The notes: generated by a model not told the origin, from the sequence alone. Numbered from the stretch's first letter, positions 6,457 to 14,126 are shown. The stretch is DNA of 15,913 nt from DATCVA01 sp036567205 (GCA_036567205.1 DATCVA010000088.1:1-15913), one strand, 5' to 3'. Program-made: numbers and translations.

Positions 6457-7548
6457 CTACATGCCGGTTTCGAAAAATCGGGCCAGCCGTATGGGCAGCC
6501 AGTTCAGGTGCCCCGGAAAAGGGCCCGTTACGAAACCGACATGGCCGCCTTCGGCGGGCTGATGAAGCAAGACTTTGTCCGAGCAGTCGGACGACCCGGG
6601 CAAGGATGGCTCGGGCACGAACGGGTCGTTCCGGGCATTGAGAACCAAAGTGGGGACTTCAAGCGTTTTAAGAAACGATTTGCTCGACGCTCGAGTCCAG
6701 TAATCAAGCGCATTTTTATAGCCGTGCATCGGAGCCGTGTAAAGGTCGTCGAACTCGCGCAGGCTTTTCAAGTGGTTAAGCCGGAATGCATCGATAACGC
6801 CTGGAAAACGCTTTGCTTTTTCGAGCACTTTGTAGCGCATGGTCTTTAGAAAGTGCGGCGAGTATAAATACCTTCCGTAGAACGTGTCGGAAAGGCTTGT
6901 ACCGGCAGCGACTAGGTCAAGAGGTACGGAAACTGCCGCAGCGGCCGATAGCCATTGTGCGATTTCAGGGTGTTCGCCCATGTACTTGACCATTGCGTTG
7001 CCCCCCATCGAGACTCCTGTGGCATGCCATTTGGCATGGGGTACGCGTTGCCGGACAGTGTTGAAAATGAACTCGATATCGTCTGAGTCGCCTGAAAAGT
7101 AGGCGCGTGCCATGCGGTTGGCAAAGCCTGAACAACCACGAAAATGGGCGATTACGACTATCCAGCCGCGAGCACGGAAGTGTTGGGCAATGGCCTGCGC
7201 ATAGTGGCTGCGGCTACTGCCTTCGAGACCATGGAATAAAACCAGCGCCGGCGTGTCGGCAGCGGTGGGCAAAGTGGCCCAGTCGCTATCTTGCATCCAG
7301 CGCCGCGCGGCTGTTTTAGCCAGTCTAGGGTCGGGTTTCGATGTTGAGTTCGACGCAGTCTTATCCGAGAACAATCCTGGGCCAATCCAGTCGAAATCGA
7401 TAAAGTCCCCATCGGGCGTATTGACGCGATCACGTACAAAAGTAATGCGATGGTAGCGTGCGGCAAGTGAGCCATATAGCGTTTGCAAATGGCTTCCCGG
7501 TAACCAGATGGGGTTGGGGCAGGCAGAGGAATCGATCAGAGCTGTCAC
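6457..7548 (-). CDS. YheT-family alpha/beta hydrolase
   Basis: A 363-residue hydrolase of the YheT/UPF0017 group (E. coli YheT is about 340 residues); the physiological substrate of the bacterial proteins is not established. Signatures: PNPIWLPGSHLQTLYGSL near the N-terminus, FHGLEGSSRSHYA for the oxyanion region, the nucleophile elbow GVSMGGN with Ser180, the acid in LNARNDPF (Asp308) and the catalytic His336 in EGGHVGF. The triad is intact. The start is a GTG at 7546-7548, preceded by an AAAGGCGGG stretch, and lies only 9 nt after the stop of the SnoaL-like gene, so the two are probably cotranscribed. No signal peptide is seen, so the protein is likely cytoplasmic. Confidence 0.88.
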   Translation of the reverse strand: MTALIDSSACPNPIWLPGSHLQTLYGSLAARYHRITFVRDRVNTPDGDFIDFDWIGPGLFSDKTASNSTSKPDPRLAKTAARRWMQDSDWATLPTAADTPALVLFHGLEGSSRSHYAQAIAQHFRARGWIVVIAHFRGCSGFANRMARAYFSGDSDDIEFIFNTVRQRVPHAKWHATGVSMGGNAMVKYMGEHPEIAQWLSAAAAVSVPLDLVAAGTSLSDTFYGRYLYSPHFLKTMRYKVLEKAKRFPGVIDAFRLNHLKSLREFDDLYTAPMHGYKNALDYWTRASSKSFLKTLEVPTLVLNARNDPFVPEPSLPGSSDCSDKVLLHQPAEGGHVGFVTGPFPGHLNWLPIRLARFFETGM

Positions 7549-7557
7549 AACCCGCCT

Positions 7558-7980
7558 TTAATGCAAAGTATCTGGAATGTCTTGAAGATCGAATAGCCGG
7601 GCATCGACGGGAGCGTTGGAGGCGTGATGCAAGACCATGCGCCAGCCCGACCGACCCTTATGAAAAATGTTGGTTGTATAGCAATTGGCAATCTGCAGGC
7701 CTTCAGGAGTGTCAATTTCAAGTTGTTCAATTAGCACATGGACTGAACTCATGACGGTGGTCATGATGAGCGGCCTCGAAGGAGCAACGAGCACTGGGCC
7801 GTGGTTGAAAATAGTTTGCCATGTACCTTTTACGGCTGCCAGGCCAATTACGCGCGCGCCGTTGGGATGGATGCAGGCGATTTCCTCGTCGTCGGCCCAA
7901 ACGCTCATCATACGGCTAAGGTTAGCGTGCTGGAGCGCGTCGTAAAAGGCATTTGAAGCTTCTTCAGGAGTGGCAAACAT
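7558..7980 (-). CDS. SnoaL-like / NTF2-fold protein of unknown substrate
   Basis: A 140-residue protein with the cone-shaped NTF2/SnoaL fold pattern: an N-terminal helix (TPEEASNAFYDALQHANL), MMSVWADDEEIACIHPNG, a central GLAAVKGTWQTIF helix, and the terminal strand GWRMVLHHASNAP. Such proteins are often annotated DUF4440 or nuclear transport factor 2 family; the substrate is unknown. I start it at the ATG at 7978-7980 because the frame stays open upstream only by running through the end of the zf-CHCC gene. No Shine-Dalgarno is visible. The sequence just before the ATG is a perfect tandem duplication of 15 bp (7981-8010), which lengthens the gap to the upstream stop from 10 to 25 nt. Confidence 0.82.
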   Translation of the reverse strand: MFATPEEASNAFYDALQHANLSRMMSVWADDEEIACIHPNGARVIGLAAVKGTWQTIFNHGPVLVAPSRPLIMTTVMSSVHVLIEQLEIDTPEGLQIANCYTTNIFHKGRSGWRMVLHHASNAPVDARLFDLQDIPDTLH

Positions 7981-8010
7981 AATGGTTCGTTTAGTAATGG
8001 TTCGTTTAGT
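7981..8010. repeat. Perfect 15-bp tandem duplication
   Basis: AATGGTTCGTTTAGT occurs at 7981-7995 and again at 7996-8010 with no mismatch. It covers the zf-CHCC stop region and the leader of the SnoaL-like gene. The perfect identity suggests a recent slippage event. Confidence 0.95.
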
Positions 8011-8218
8011 GTCCGTGTATGACTTCGCCGTCTTTGAGCTGATAGGTGGTACTGCAATAAGGGCATATTGCCTGGCCCGAAGTGGCCACGTCAATGAAGA
8101 CTCTCGGGTGCATGCTCCAGAGAGGGGCGTGCGGCCCAGGGCAATATACGGGCAAATCCTTGGCTTCCACGAAAACGGTTGCTTTTTGAAAAACCGGTGT
8201 TTTTGCTGCGCTGGTCAT
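8006..8218 (-). CDS. Zinc-finger zf-CHCC protein
   Basis: A 70-residue cytoplasmic protein with the zf-CHCC motif, related to the small Zn-binding NDUFS6-type subunit family. The putative ligands are Cys26 (VYCPGP), His37 (SMHPRVFIDV), Cys52 and Cys55 (AICPYCSTTYQL). The stretch HPRVFIDVATSGQAICPYCS is typical of the family. The start is backed by an AGGAAA Shine-Dalgarno 5 nt before the ATG. It follows ilvE by 44 nt on the same strand. The ilvE/zf-CHCC pairing is common in Burkholderiales as I recall it, but a functional link is not established. The last codons read HGH, and the stop falls inside the 15-bp tandem duplication. Confidence 0.87.
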   Translation of the reverse strand: MTSAAKTPVFQKATVFVEAKDLPVYCPGPHAPLWSMHPRVFIDVATSGQAICPYCSTTYQLKDGEVIHGH

Positions 8219-8259
8219 TGTGTTTCCTGAGAAATATTCGAAGGTATCTGGAAGGCGGT

Positions 8260-8276
8260 TGACTAAATTTTAGTCA
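8260..8276. promoter_or_regulatory. Palindrome at the ilvE stop codon
   Basis: TGACTAAA and TTTAGTCA form a perfect 8-bp inverted repeat around one central T, with partial extension outward. The ilvE TAG stop lies in it. In the minus-strand RNA it could form a small hairpin at the ilvE end; with no T-tract, mRNA 3'-end protection or partial attenuation before the zf-CHCC gene is a guess. Confidence 0.35.
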
Positions 8277-9183
8277 GCCAATGGTGGTATTTGGCGTTGC
8301 GTGCATTGACGACATCAAAAAATGCGTTCTGCAGCTTTTCAGTAATGGGGCCGCGGCTGCCGGCGCCAACAGTACGTTGGTCGACCTCGCGTATGGGTGT
8401 AACTTCAGCGGCTGTGCCGGTAAAGAAGGCTTCGTCGGCAATGTAAAGGTCGTCGCGGGTAAGGCGTTTGGTGTGAACTGGAATGCCAAGGTCGGCCGCA
8501 AGGGCATGGATGGTTGAACGGGTAATGCCGGTAAGCGCGGAAGCGATTTCGGGTTCGCACAGCACGCCGTCTTTAACGATAAAAATGTTTTCACCCGAGC
8601 CCTCGGCGACAAAGCCGTCGGTATCAAGCAATATGGCCTCGTCATAACCGTGATCGAGCGCTTCGGCGTTTGCCAGAATGGAGTTGGCATAGGTGCTGGC
8701 TACTTTGGCGCGCGGCATCGTTACATTGACGTGCTGGCGGGCAAACGAAGAGATTTTGACGCGGATGCCTTGTTTTAGCGCTTCTTCTCCCAGGTACGCG
8801 CCCCACGGCCAGGCGGCGATAGCGACGTGAACTTTGGCGCCTTTAGGCGATACGCCCATCTTCTCGGAACCGTAGAACACCAGGGGGCGGATATAGCAGG
8901 AGTCGAGTTCGTTGCGGCGTACGACCTCGCACTGAGCGGCCATGATGGTTTCCCGATCGTAAGGCATGGCCATCTGATAGATGTGAGCCGAGTTGAACAA
9001 GCGGTTAGTGTGTTCGGCCAGGCGGAAAATAGCGGTGCCGATGTCAGTGTTATAGGCACGCACACCCTCGAAAACGGACAGGCCGTAATGCAAGGAATGG
9101 GTCAGGACGTGCGTTGTCGCATCGCGCCATGGAACCAATTGGCCGTCATACCAGATGAAACCGTCTCGATCAGACATCGACAT
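8263..9183 (-). CDS. ilvE: Branched-chain amino acid aminotransferase
   Basis: A 306-residue class IV PLP aminotransferase that interconverts Val, Leu and Ile with their 2-keto acids using glutamate/2-oxoglutarate. Visible features: HYGLSVFEGVRAY (residues 32-44), the Arg-containing SCYIRPLVFYGSEKMGV, the PLP lysine Lys160 in MPRAKVASTYANS, and SEGSGENIF-type AEGSGENIF for cofactor phosphate binding. I choose the ATG at 9181-9183 because GGGGAGA lies just before it and the family begins near MSMSDRDGFIWYDG; an upstream ATG at 9208-9210 lacks this support. The gene is divergent from azlCD, which export the same amino acids. It is followed by the zf-CHCC, SnoaL-like and yheT-like genes, probably in one transcript. 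Confidence 0.94.
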   Translation of the reverse strand: MSMSDRDGFIWYDGQLVPWRDATTHVLTHSLHYGLSVFEGVRAYNTDIGTAIFRLAEHTNRLFNSAHIYQMAMPYDRETIMAAQCEVVRRNELDSCYIRPLVFYGSEKMGVSPKGAKVHVAIAAWPWGAYLGEEALKQGIRVKISSFARQHVNVTMPRAKVASTYANSILANAEALDHGYDEAILLDTDGFVAEGSGENIFIVKDGVLCEPEIASALTGITRSTIHALAADLGIPVHTKRLTRDDLYIADEAFFTGTAAEVTPIREVDQRTVGAGSRGPITEKLQNAFFDVVNARNAKYHHWLTKI

Positions 9184-9278
9184 AATGCTCTCCCCAAGGT
9201 GAGGCGCCATTGTACCAAGTGCCGTGCTTTAGAATAAGCCCTTTCTTGCGATGCCATTACGTTTCCGAAGGTCTTGTC

Positions 9279-10028
9279 TTGTCGACTCAGCACCGTTTAT
9301 TTTCTTCCTGGCCTGACGATCAGGCCCGCCAAAGCTTCAAGGTCGGCTTTCATGCGGTGATATCCGCCATGATCGCAACCAGCATGTGGGGGTTTGTGAC
9401 AGGCATTGCGCTGGTCAAGTCCGGCTTGACGGAAGGCATGGCCGCTTTGATGACGTTTTTAGTGTATGCCGGATCGGCTCAACTTACGGCATTGCCGTTA
9501 ATCGTAACCGGAGCGCCGCTGTGGCTGATATTTGCCGCTGGTTTTGTGGTGAATATCCGCTTCATAATCTTTGGCGCGGCTTTGCAACCGTATTTTCGTC
9601 ATTACCCGTGGTTCAAGCGCTTGTGGCTCGGGTATCTGTCCAGTGATATTGTTTTTGTTTTGTTCATGTCGCGTTATGGCGAGGACAAAGTCAAAGGTTC
9701 GCGCGATCAGTTGTGGTTTTATCTGGGCGTCATTATCCCAGGCTGGCTTTCCTGGCAGATATCGTCATTTTCAGGTGTTTATCTGGGTTCGTTGGTCCCC
9801 GAGTCGTGGTCGCTGGAGTTTGCCGCCACATTGGCGCTCATGGCCATTGTGATTCCTTTGGTTAAATCCAGGCCCATGGTGGTTTCGCTGCTGGTGGCTG
9901 CGTTCATTGCCTGGCTGGGTCAGCCGTTGCCGCTGCGCCTGGGGTTGGCCGCCGCCGTTATTGGCGGCGTGGTGGCCGGCGTTATTGCTGAAAAATATGC
10001 TCCGAAAAAGAAAGGGCGTCGCGCATGA
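9279..10028 (+). CDS. azlC: AzlC branched-chain amino acid exporter, large subunit
   Basis: A 249-residue inner-membrane protein of the AzlC (LIV-E) family, which pairs with AzlD to export branched-chain amino acids and analogues. It has about seven hydrophobic segments, with family hallmarks MWGFVTGIALVKSGLTEG (residues 37-54) and VYAGSAQLTALPL (62-74), and a basic tail KKKGRR. I place the start at TTG 9279-9281, preceded by GAAGG with 7-nt spacing, giving an N-terminus MSTQHRLFSSWPDDQA. The frame is open back to a TTG at 9210, but that extension looks non-coding. Its TGA overlaps the azlD ATG in an ATGA junction, implying translational coupling. It faces away from ilvE across a 95-bp divergent region. 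Confidence 0.88.
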   Translation: MSTQHRLFSSWPDDQARQSFKVGFHAVISAMIATSMWGFVTGIALVKSGLTEGMAALMTFLVYAGSAQLTALPLIVTGAPLWLIFAAGFVVNIRFIIFGAALQPYFRHYPWFKRLWLGYLSSDIVFVLFMSRYGEDKVKGSRDQLWFYLGVIIPGWLSWQISSFSGVYLGSLVPESWSLEFAATLALMAIVIPLVKSRPMVVSLLVAAFIAWLGQPLPLRLGLAAAVIGGVVAGVIAEKYAPKKKGRRA

Positions 10029-10360
10029 CTGACGATCCGGGCCTGAGTCTGTATGTATTGGGCGCAATTGCCCTGCTGGTGCTGTGCAGCTTTTTAACGC
10101 GTGCCGGTTATTTTTTGATCGGCGACTATTTGCCGTTAACCGATGGGGTGCGCCGAGCGTTGCGCTATGCGCCGACAGCCGCGCTTACCGGCATTATTGT
10201 CCCTGAGCTTTTGCCTTGGGGCGAGGGCGTGTCAGCCATTCTTGATATCAAAGTGTGGGCCGCCGTAATTGCCGTACTGGCATTTTGGCGCACGCGCAGC
10301 ACTGTAATGGTAATTGTTGCCGGCATGCTGGCTTATTGGGTGCTTAAGGCCTTGGTTTAG
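10025..10360 (+). CDS. azlD: AzlD branched-chain amino acid exporter, small subunit
   Basis: A 111-residue membrane protein with four hydrophobic helices, matching the usual length of AzlD (about 100-110). The family pattern LRYAPTAALTGIIVPELL is present at about residues 46-63, and SFLTRAGYFLIGDYLP is typical of the first loop. Its start overlaps the azlC stop by 4 bp (ATGA), so the subunits are likely made at matched levels. I see no clear terminator after it; the 150 bp to the helicase start contain only a short hairpin at 10476-10490. Confidence 0.88.
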   Translation: MTDDPGLSLYVLGAIALLVLCSFLTRAGYFLIGDYLPLTDGVRRALRYAPTAALTGIIVPELLPWGEGVSAILDIKVWAAVIAVLAFWRTRSTVMVIVAGMLAYWVLKALV

Positions 10361-10512
10361 CATAAAAAACCGCTGTGCTTTCGTGGACATTTAACGACAC
10401 TAATTGGCAGTACGGGGATTTTAATGTCAGGTTTTGTCACGCCTGCGCTAAAATACTCCGGTTATAAGAGCTTGATCGGGGTTTTCCCGACTTGAGCGCC
10501 AACCATTTTTCA

Positions 10513-11916
10513 ATGACTGAATCTATTACTTCTGATACGCCTATAGCCACGTTCTCCGACATCGGTTTGCACCCAGGTATTTTGCAAGCGGTCGCCGCAA
10601 CCGGATACACCACACCTACTCCCATCCAGGCGCAAGCCATACCTATTGTCATGGATGGGCGCGACGTTATGGGGGCTGCTCAAACAGGTACCGGGAAAAC
10701 GGCCGCGTTTACCTTGCCGATCCTGCACCGAATGATGCCGTTCGCCAATACCAGCGCGTCGCCGGCACGTCATCCTGTTCGGGCGCTTATCCTTACGCCA
10801 ACGCGTGAGCTGGCGGACCAGGTGTCCGATAGCGTTATTCAGTACAGTAAATTTATTCCGCTGCGCTCCGCCGTGGTGTTTGGCGGGGTTGATATAGGAC
10901 CGCAGCGCGATGCTTTACGCCGGGGTTGCGAAATTTTAATCGCCACGCCAGGACGTTTACTTGATCATATCGAACAAAAAAACGTTAACCTTAGCCAGGT
11001 TGGCATCATGGTGCTGGACGAGGCCGATCGCATGCTGGACATGGGGTTTTTGCCCGATCTGGATCGCATCGTCCGCTTGCTGCCGGCACAACGCCAGGGG
11101 TTGCTCTTTTCGGCCACATTCAGCAATGAAATCCGCAAGCTGGGTCGTAGTTACCTTAAGAACCCTGCTGAAATCGAAGTGGCAGCGCGTAATGCAACCG
11201 CCGAGAATGTCACGCAAATTGCCTATCCGCTATCGGGCGACGATAAACGTGCGGCGGTTGTGCATTTGGTGAAGTCCCGCGGGTTTAATCAGGTTATTGT
11301 TTTTTCCAATACCAAACTCGGCACCAGCCGGCTAGCGCGCCAGCTCGAACGCGACGGAGTCAAGGCAGAATCAATTCATGGCGACAAAAGCCAGCTTGAT
11401 CGCATGAAGGCTCTCGAGGCTTTCAAGGCCGGAGAGCTCGAAGTGTTGGTAGCCACCGATGTGGCTGCACGTGGCCTGGATGTGGCTGGCGTGCCTTGCG
11501 TCATTAATTACGATTTGCCCTATAACGCCGAAGATTACGTTCACCGTATTGGCCGTACAGGACGGGCCGGGGCATCGGGGGAAGCCATTGCTTTTTTTGC
11601 TCCCGACGAAGAACGGTTTTTGCTGGATATTGAAAAACTCATCAAAATCAAAATTCCGCGCGGCCAGTTGACTCTGCCATCAGCACCGCCCAAGCCCAGA
11701 GTCGCCAGCCGCGAACGCGCGGATCACCGCTCGGGTTATTCATCGGGTGGCACGTCTTCCAGAAAATCAGGGGACGAGTTCTTCTACAAGCCGTATGTGC
11801 CTTCATCATCGAGTTCCATGGCGCCTTCGGCGCCTGCGCCGATCGTGGACGGTCATGAGGCCGGCTTGGGCAATACTAAGAAATCGGTTGGCGTTTTATT
11901 GGGCGGCGGCCGCTAA
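10513..11916 (+). CDS. rhlE: RhlE-type DEAD-box ATP-dependent RNA helicase
   Basis: A 467-residue cytoplasmic RNA helicase. All core motifs are intact: the Q-motif region with Phe14 and PTPIQ (36-40), motif I AQTGTGKT (56-63), Ia PTREL (96-100), II DEAD (169-172), III SAT (200-202), IV VIVFSN, V ATDVAARGLD (314-323) and VI HRIGRTGR (344-351). The tail from about 390 is Ser/Pro/Arg-rich and ends in KKSVGVLLGGG, a close often seen in betaproteobacterial RhlE-like proteins. I use the ATG at 10513; an in-frame TTG at 10492 would add seven residues, and neither has a good Shine-Dalgarno. A 5-bp hairpin (10476-10490) lies in the leader. Its last 21 bp overlap the convergent thioredoxin-like gene. 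Assignment to rhlE rather than another DEAD-box paralogue is moderately sure. Confidence 0.88.
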   Translation: MTESITSDTPIATFSDIGLHPGILQAVAATGYTTPTPIQAQAIPIVMDGRDVMGAAQTGTGKTAAFTLPILHRMMPFANTSASPARHPVRALILTPTRELADQVSDSVIQYSKFIPLRSAVVFGGVDIGPQRDALRRGCEILIATPGRLLDHIEQKNVNLSQVGIMVLDEADRMLDMGFLPDLDRIVRLLPAQRQGLLFSATFSNEIRKLGRSYLKNPAEIEVAARNATAENVTQIAYPLSGDDKRAAVVHLVKSRGFNQVIVFSNTKLGTSRLARQLERDGVKAESIHGDKSQLDRMKALEAFKAGELEVLVATDVAARGLDVAGVPCVINYDLPYNAEDYVHRIGRTGRAGASGEAIAFFAPDEERFLLDIEKLIKIKIPRGQLTLPSAPPKPRVASRERADHRSGYSSGGTSSRKSGDEFFYKPYVPSSSSSMAPSAPAPIVDGHEAGLGNTKKSVGVLLGGGR

Positions 11917-12285
11917 TAAAGGGCGCAGCAGGGGCGGCCCCCCTGCCATGAAGGGCGTCTCGCTGTCGATACGGTCTAGCAGTTTTTCGAGATGGCTTAT
12001 ATAAGGCAGCAGGGTGCCGAAAAACAAATTTCCCCTAAGACTTTGTATTAGCAGCGTCGGGAAGTTTTCGACATCGTCATCGCCAAGCAGCTCTGGGTGA
12101 TCTTCGATATCTATCCATACAAACGTATGTTCCGGCCTGTTCTGGGCCAGCAGCTCGAAGTCCGTTTGATATTGCTTGCAGGTATCGCACCACTGCGCGC
12201 AATAACAGGCAATGATTAGTCCGTTGTTTTGTTGCAGGCGGAAGTTGAGCGCTGAAAGATTAAGTGACGGATTAAAGGTAAGCAT
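11896..12285 (-). CDS. Thioredoxin-fold protein
   Basis: A 129-residue thioredoxin-like protein. The redox site is WCDTC (Cys33 and Cys36), preceded by the strand GLIIACYCAQ, with the cis-proline in FPTLLI (Pro76). This order (beta, CxxC, helix, cis-Pro strand) is the thioredoxin fold. No signal peptide is seen, so it is probably cytoplasmic; the extra Cys at residue 28 is unusual. The C-terminal tail (about 112-129, GGPPLLRPLLAAAAQ) is low in complexity because it is read from the antisense of the helicase 3' end. It is divergent from the EI24-type gene over a 60-bp spacer. It is not a canonical TrxA (which has WCGPC), and the substrate is unknown. Confidence 0.8.
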   Translation of the reverse strand: MLTFNPSLNLSALNFRLQQNNGLIIACYCAQWCDTCKQYQTDFELLAQNRPEHTFVWIDIEDHPELLGDDDVENFPTLLIQSLRGNLFFGTLLPYISHLEKLLDRIDSETPFMAGGPPLLRPLLAAAAQ

Positions 12286-12345
12286 AGAGACAAATTGGGC
12301 AAGGTTTGACTATGATAGCCGTATGTCCACTTTAATGCATCAGCG

Positions 12346-13143
12346 ATGAGCGATTCAAATCTTGTTATTCGGCCCCAGCCACCGGCTCCGGCAACCGGCC
12401 TGGCCGCCGTAGGCGTAGCCTTCAGGCGTGCGCTGGTGTCGCAGTTTCACCCCAAGATGCTGCTGGCGCTGTTGCTGCCATTCGTTATTGCGCTGCTTGG
12501 CGCCATATTGCTGTTATGGGTTTTTTGGGACCCGTTGACCGCATGGCTCAATGCTCAGGCGCTTGAATGGGACGTCGTCAACAGCGTCGATCAGTGGCTT
12601 GTGGCTATTGGCCTTTTTTCGATCAAGCTGTATCTGATTCCTTTGCTGGCGCTTGGTATTTTGTTGCCCATCTCCGGTATTTTGGGGCTTGTGATCGCAG
12701 CCGTTTTTGTCATGCCGATTGTGCTTCGCCATCTGGAACAGCGCGAATATAAAGGCCTTGTCCGGCAAGGGCAGCTTTCAACCGCGGTGGGCGTTTGGAA
12801 TGCGGTCTGGGTCGGAAGCATTTTTGCCATTGGGTGGTTGTTGACGATGCCCCTGTGGCTGATACCGCCGCTACCTCTTTTGCTGCCTGTATTTTGGTGG
12901 GCGTTTGCTTTTACGCAAATGTTAAAGGTGGACTCCGTTGTCGAGCATGCCAGCGTAAAGGAGCGCAAGCTGCTGTGGCGCCGTCATAATCGGAAGTACT
13001 GGGCAATCGGCGGGTGTTTGTCATTAGTTAATTTGTTCCCTCCCGCCTGGCTTGTTTTGCCGGTGTTCTCGGCGCTGGTGTTTGCGCATTTCAGCCTCGA
13101 GGCGCTGCGCCAGCTTCGCCAGGAAACCGTTGCCGGCATTTAA
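12346..13143 (+). CDS. EI24/CysZ-like integral membrane protein
   Basis: A 265-residue inner-membrane protein with the EI24 domain layout. Hydrophobic segments lie at about 36-60, 93-125 (two helices), 150-190 (two helices) and 218-250, with the conserved-looking linker MPIVLRHLEQREY at about 123-135. CysZ, a sulfate transporter, is the best-known member, but sequence alone does not show that this protein carries sulfate, and no cysteine-pathway genes are adjacent. The ATG at 12346 has only a weak ribosome site. The stop codon TAA (13141-13143) touches the first base of a 102-bp repeat, so the repeat forms the immediate 3' end of the mRNA. Confidence 0.78.
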   Translation: MSDSNLVIRPQPPAPATGLAAVGVAFRRALVSQFHPKMLLALLLPFVIALLGAILLLWVFWDPLTAWLNAQALEWDVVNSVDQWLVAIGLFSIKLYLIPLLALGILLPISGILGLVIAAVFVMPIVLRHLEQREYKGLVRQGQLSTAVGVWNAVWVGSIFAIGWLLTMPLWLIPPLPLLLPVFWWAFAFTQMLKVDSVVEHASVKERKLLWRRHNRKYWAIGGCLSLVNLFPPAWLVLPVFSALVFAHFSLEALRQLRQETVAGI

Positions 13144-13244
13144 TTCTTTTTCCAAATCAATTGTGAGCACGAACGCGAAGCGCAGACAGTACATTTATGC
13201 GGCTGCTGCGCCGACCCAGTTCACTGTTGATTTAGAAATGGAAT
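13143..13244 (-). repeat. 102-bp palindromic repeat, copy 2 (inverted)
   Basis: The same length as the other two copies, in the opposite orientation: its reverse complement aligns with copy 1 without gaps, including CGCAGCAG and ATGTACTGTC. Termini are ATTCTTTTTCCAAATCAA (13143-13160) and TTGATTTAGAAATGGAAT (13227-13244). It begins at the last base of the EI24-type stop codon and ends 42 bp before the MoaB-like gene. Confidence 0.85.
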
Positions 13245-13286
13245 AAGGCAAGGGTCATTCATAATTTATTTCATTAAGGTTGCAGA

Positions 13287-14093
13287 ATGAGCCATCTTTC
13301 TATGCCCCGCGTACGGCTGATTATCATTGGTGACGAAATCCTTTCCGGTCGTCGGCAGGACAAGCATTTTTCCAAAATGATCGAGTTGCTGTCCCAACGC
13401 GGCATGCAACTGAGCGGCGCTGAATTTATTTCTGACGAACGGCAGACTATCGCCGATACATTGGTTCGCAGCTTTAATACTGACGATATCGTATTTAGCT
13501 GCGGCGGAATTGGCGCGACCCCCGATGATCAAACCCGGCAAGCCGCGGCGCAAGCGCTGGGCGTGGATCTTGTGCTGCACCCCGAGGCTGAACGCCTGAT
13601 CGCCGAGCGCTGCGCCGACAACGAGCGCCGAGGGCAGGGCAGCGGCGATATGTCGTTGCCTGAAAATCAGCAACGTTTGCAAATGGGTGTATTTCCGCGA
13701 GGCGCCGAAATAGTGCCCAATCCATACAATAAAATTCCGGGTTTTTTTGTCAGGAACCACACTTTTATGCCCGGTTTTCCGGTCATGGCCTGGCCCATGA
13801 TGGAATGGACGCTTGATACGCGCTACACGCAATATCACCATAGTGTGACGCGCGTCGAGCATTCTTTTCTGGTGTTTAAGCTACCGGAGTCGCGCATTAC
13901 GCCGGCGCTCGAAGAGCTGGAAAGAAAATGGCCAGGGGTTAAGGCCTTCAGTCTGCCCAGTATGGGCGAAACCGGCCATCCCCATATTGATCTTGGTGTG
14001 AAGGGTGAAGCGGACGCTGCTGCCGAGGCTTTGGCGTATTTGCGTGCCGAAGTGATACGTGTAGGTGGTTTATTAACGCCACCTGAAAAATAA
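13287..14093 (+). CDS. MoaB/CinA N-terminal domain protein (competence/damage-inducible protein A-like)
   Basis: A 268-residue cytoplasmic protein with a molybdopterin-binding (MoCF_BD) fold at the N-terminus. GDEILSG (residues 15-21) and CGGIGATPDDQTR (72-84) are the usual family motifs. The rest matches the CinA-like extension, but the amidohydrolase (nicotinamide-nucleotide deamidase) domain of full CinA (about 400 residues) is missing. Such stand-alone proteins are generally annotated competence/damage-inducible protein A; the substrate is uncertain, and no molybdopterin genes are adjacent. AAGG with 7-nt spacing supports the start. It follows the EI24-type gene with a 102-bp repeat between them. 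Confidence 0.85.
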   Translation: MSHLSMPRVRLIIIGDEILSGRRQDKHFSKMIELLSQRGMQLSGAEFISDERQTIADTLVRSFNTDDIVFSCGGIGATPDDQTRQAAAQALGVDLVLHPEAERLIAERCADNERRGQGSGDMSLPENQQRLQMGVFPRGAEIVPNPYNKIPGFFVRNHTFMPGFPVMAWPMMEWTLDTRYTQYHHSVTRVEHSFLVFKLPESRITPALEELERKWPGVKAFSLPSMGETGHPHIDLGVKGEADAAAEALAYLRAEVIRVGGLLTPPEK

Positions 14094-14096
14094 TGC

Positions 14097-14126
14097 TTGC
14101 CAAAAGTACGAGTTTTTTCATAATAT
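14097..14126 (+). promoter_or_regulatory. Promoter of the IclR-family gene
   Basis: TTGCCA (14097-14102), an 18-bp spacer and TAATAT (14121-14126) form a good -35/-10 pair in the 63-bp gap before the regulator gene, placing the start of transcription near 14,133. Confidence 0.5.

Noticed and set aside
7981..8094. 38-residue N-terminal extension of the SnoaL-like protein
   Set aside because: It runs through the end of the zf-CHCC gene and the tandem duplication, and family members start near MFATPEEA.
9210..9278. 23-residue N-terminal extension of AzlC from a TTG
   Set aside because: No ribosome site, Cys/His-rich non-membrane residues atypical of the family; TTG 9279 has GAAGG at the right distance.
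13266..13862. 198-codon minus-strand ORF opposite the MoaB/CinA-like gene
   Set aside because: It is antisense to a gene with intact GDEILSG and GGIGATPDD motifs, and its own translation has no recognisable domain.
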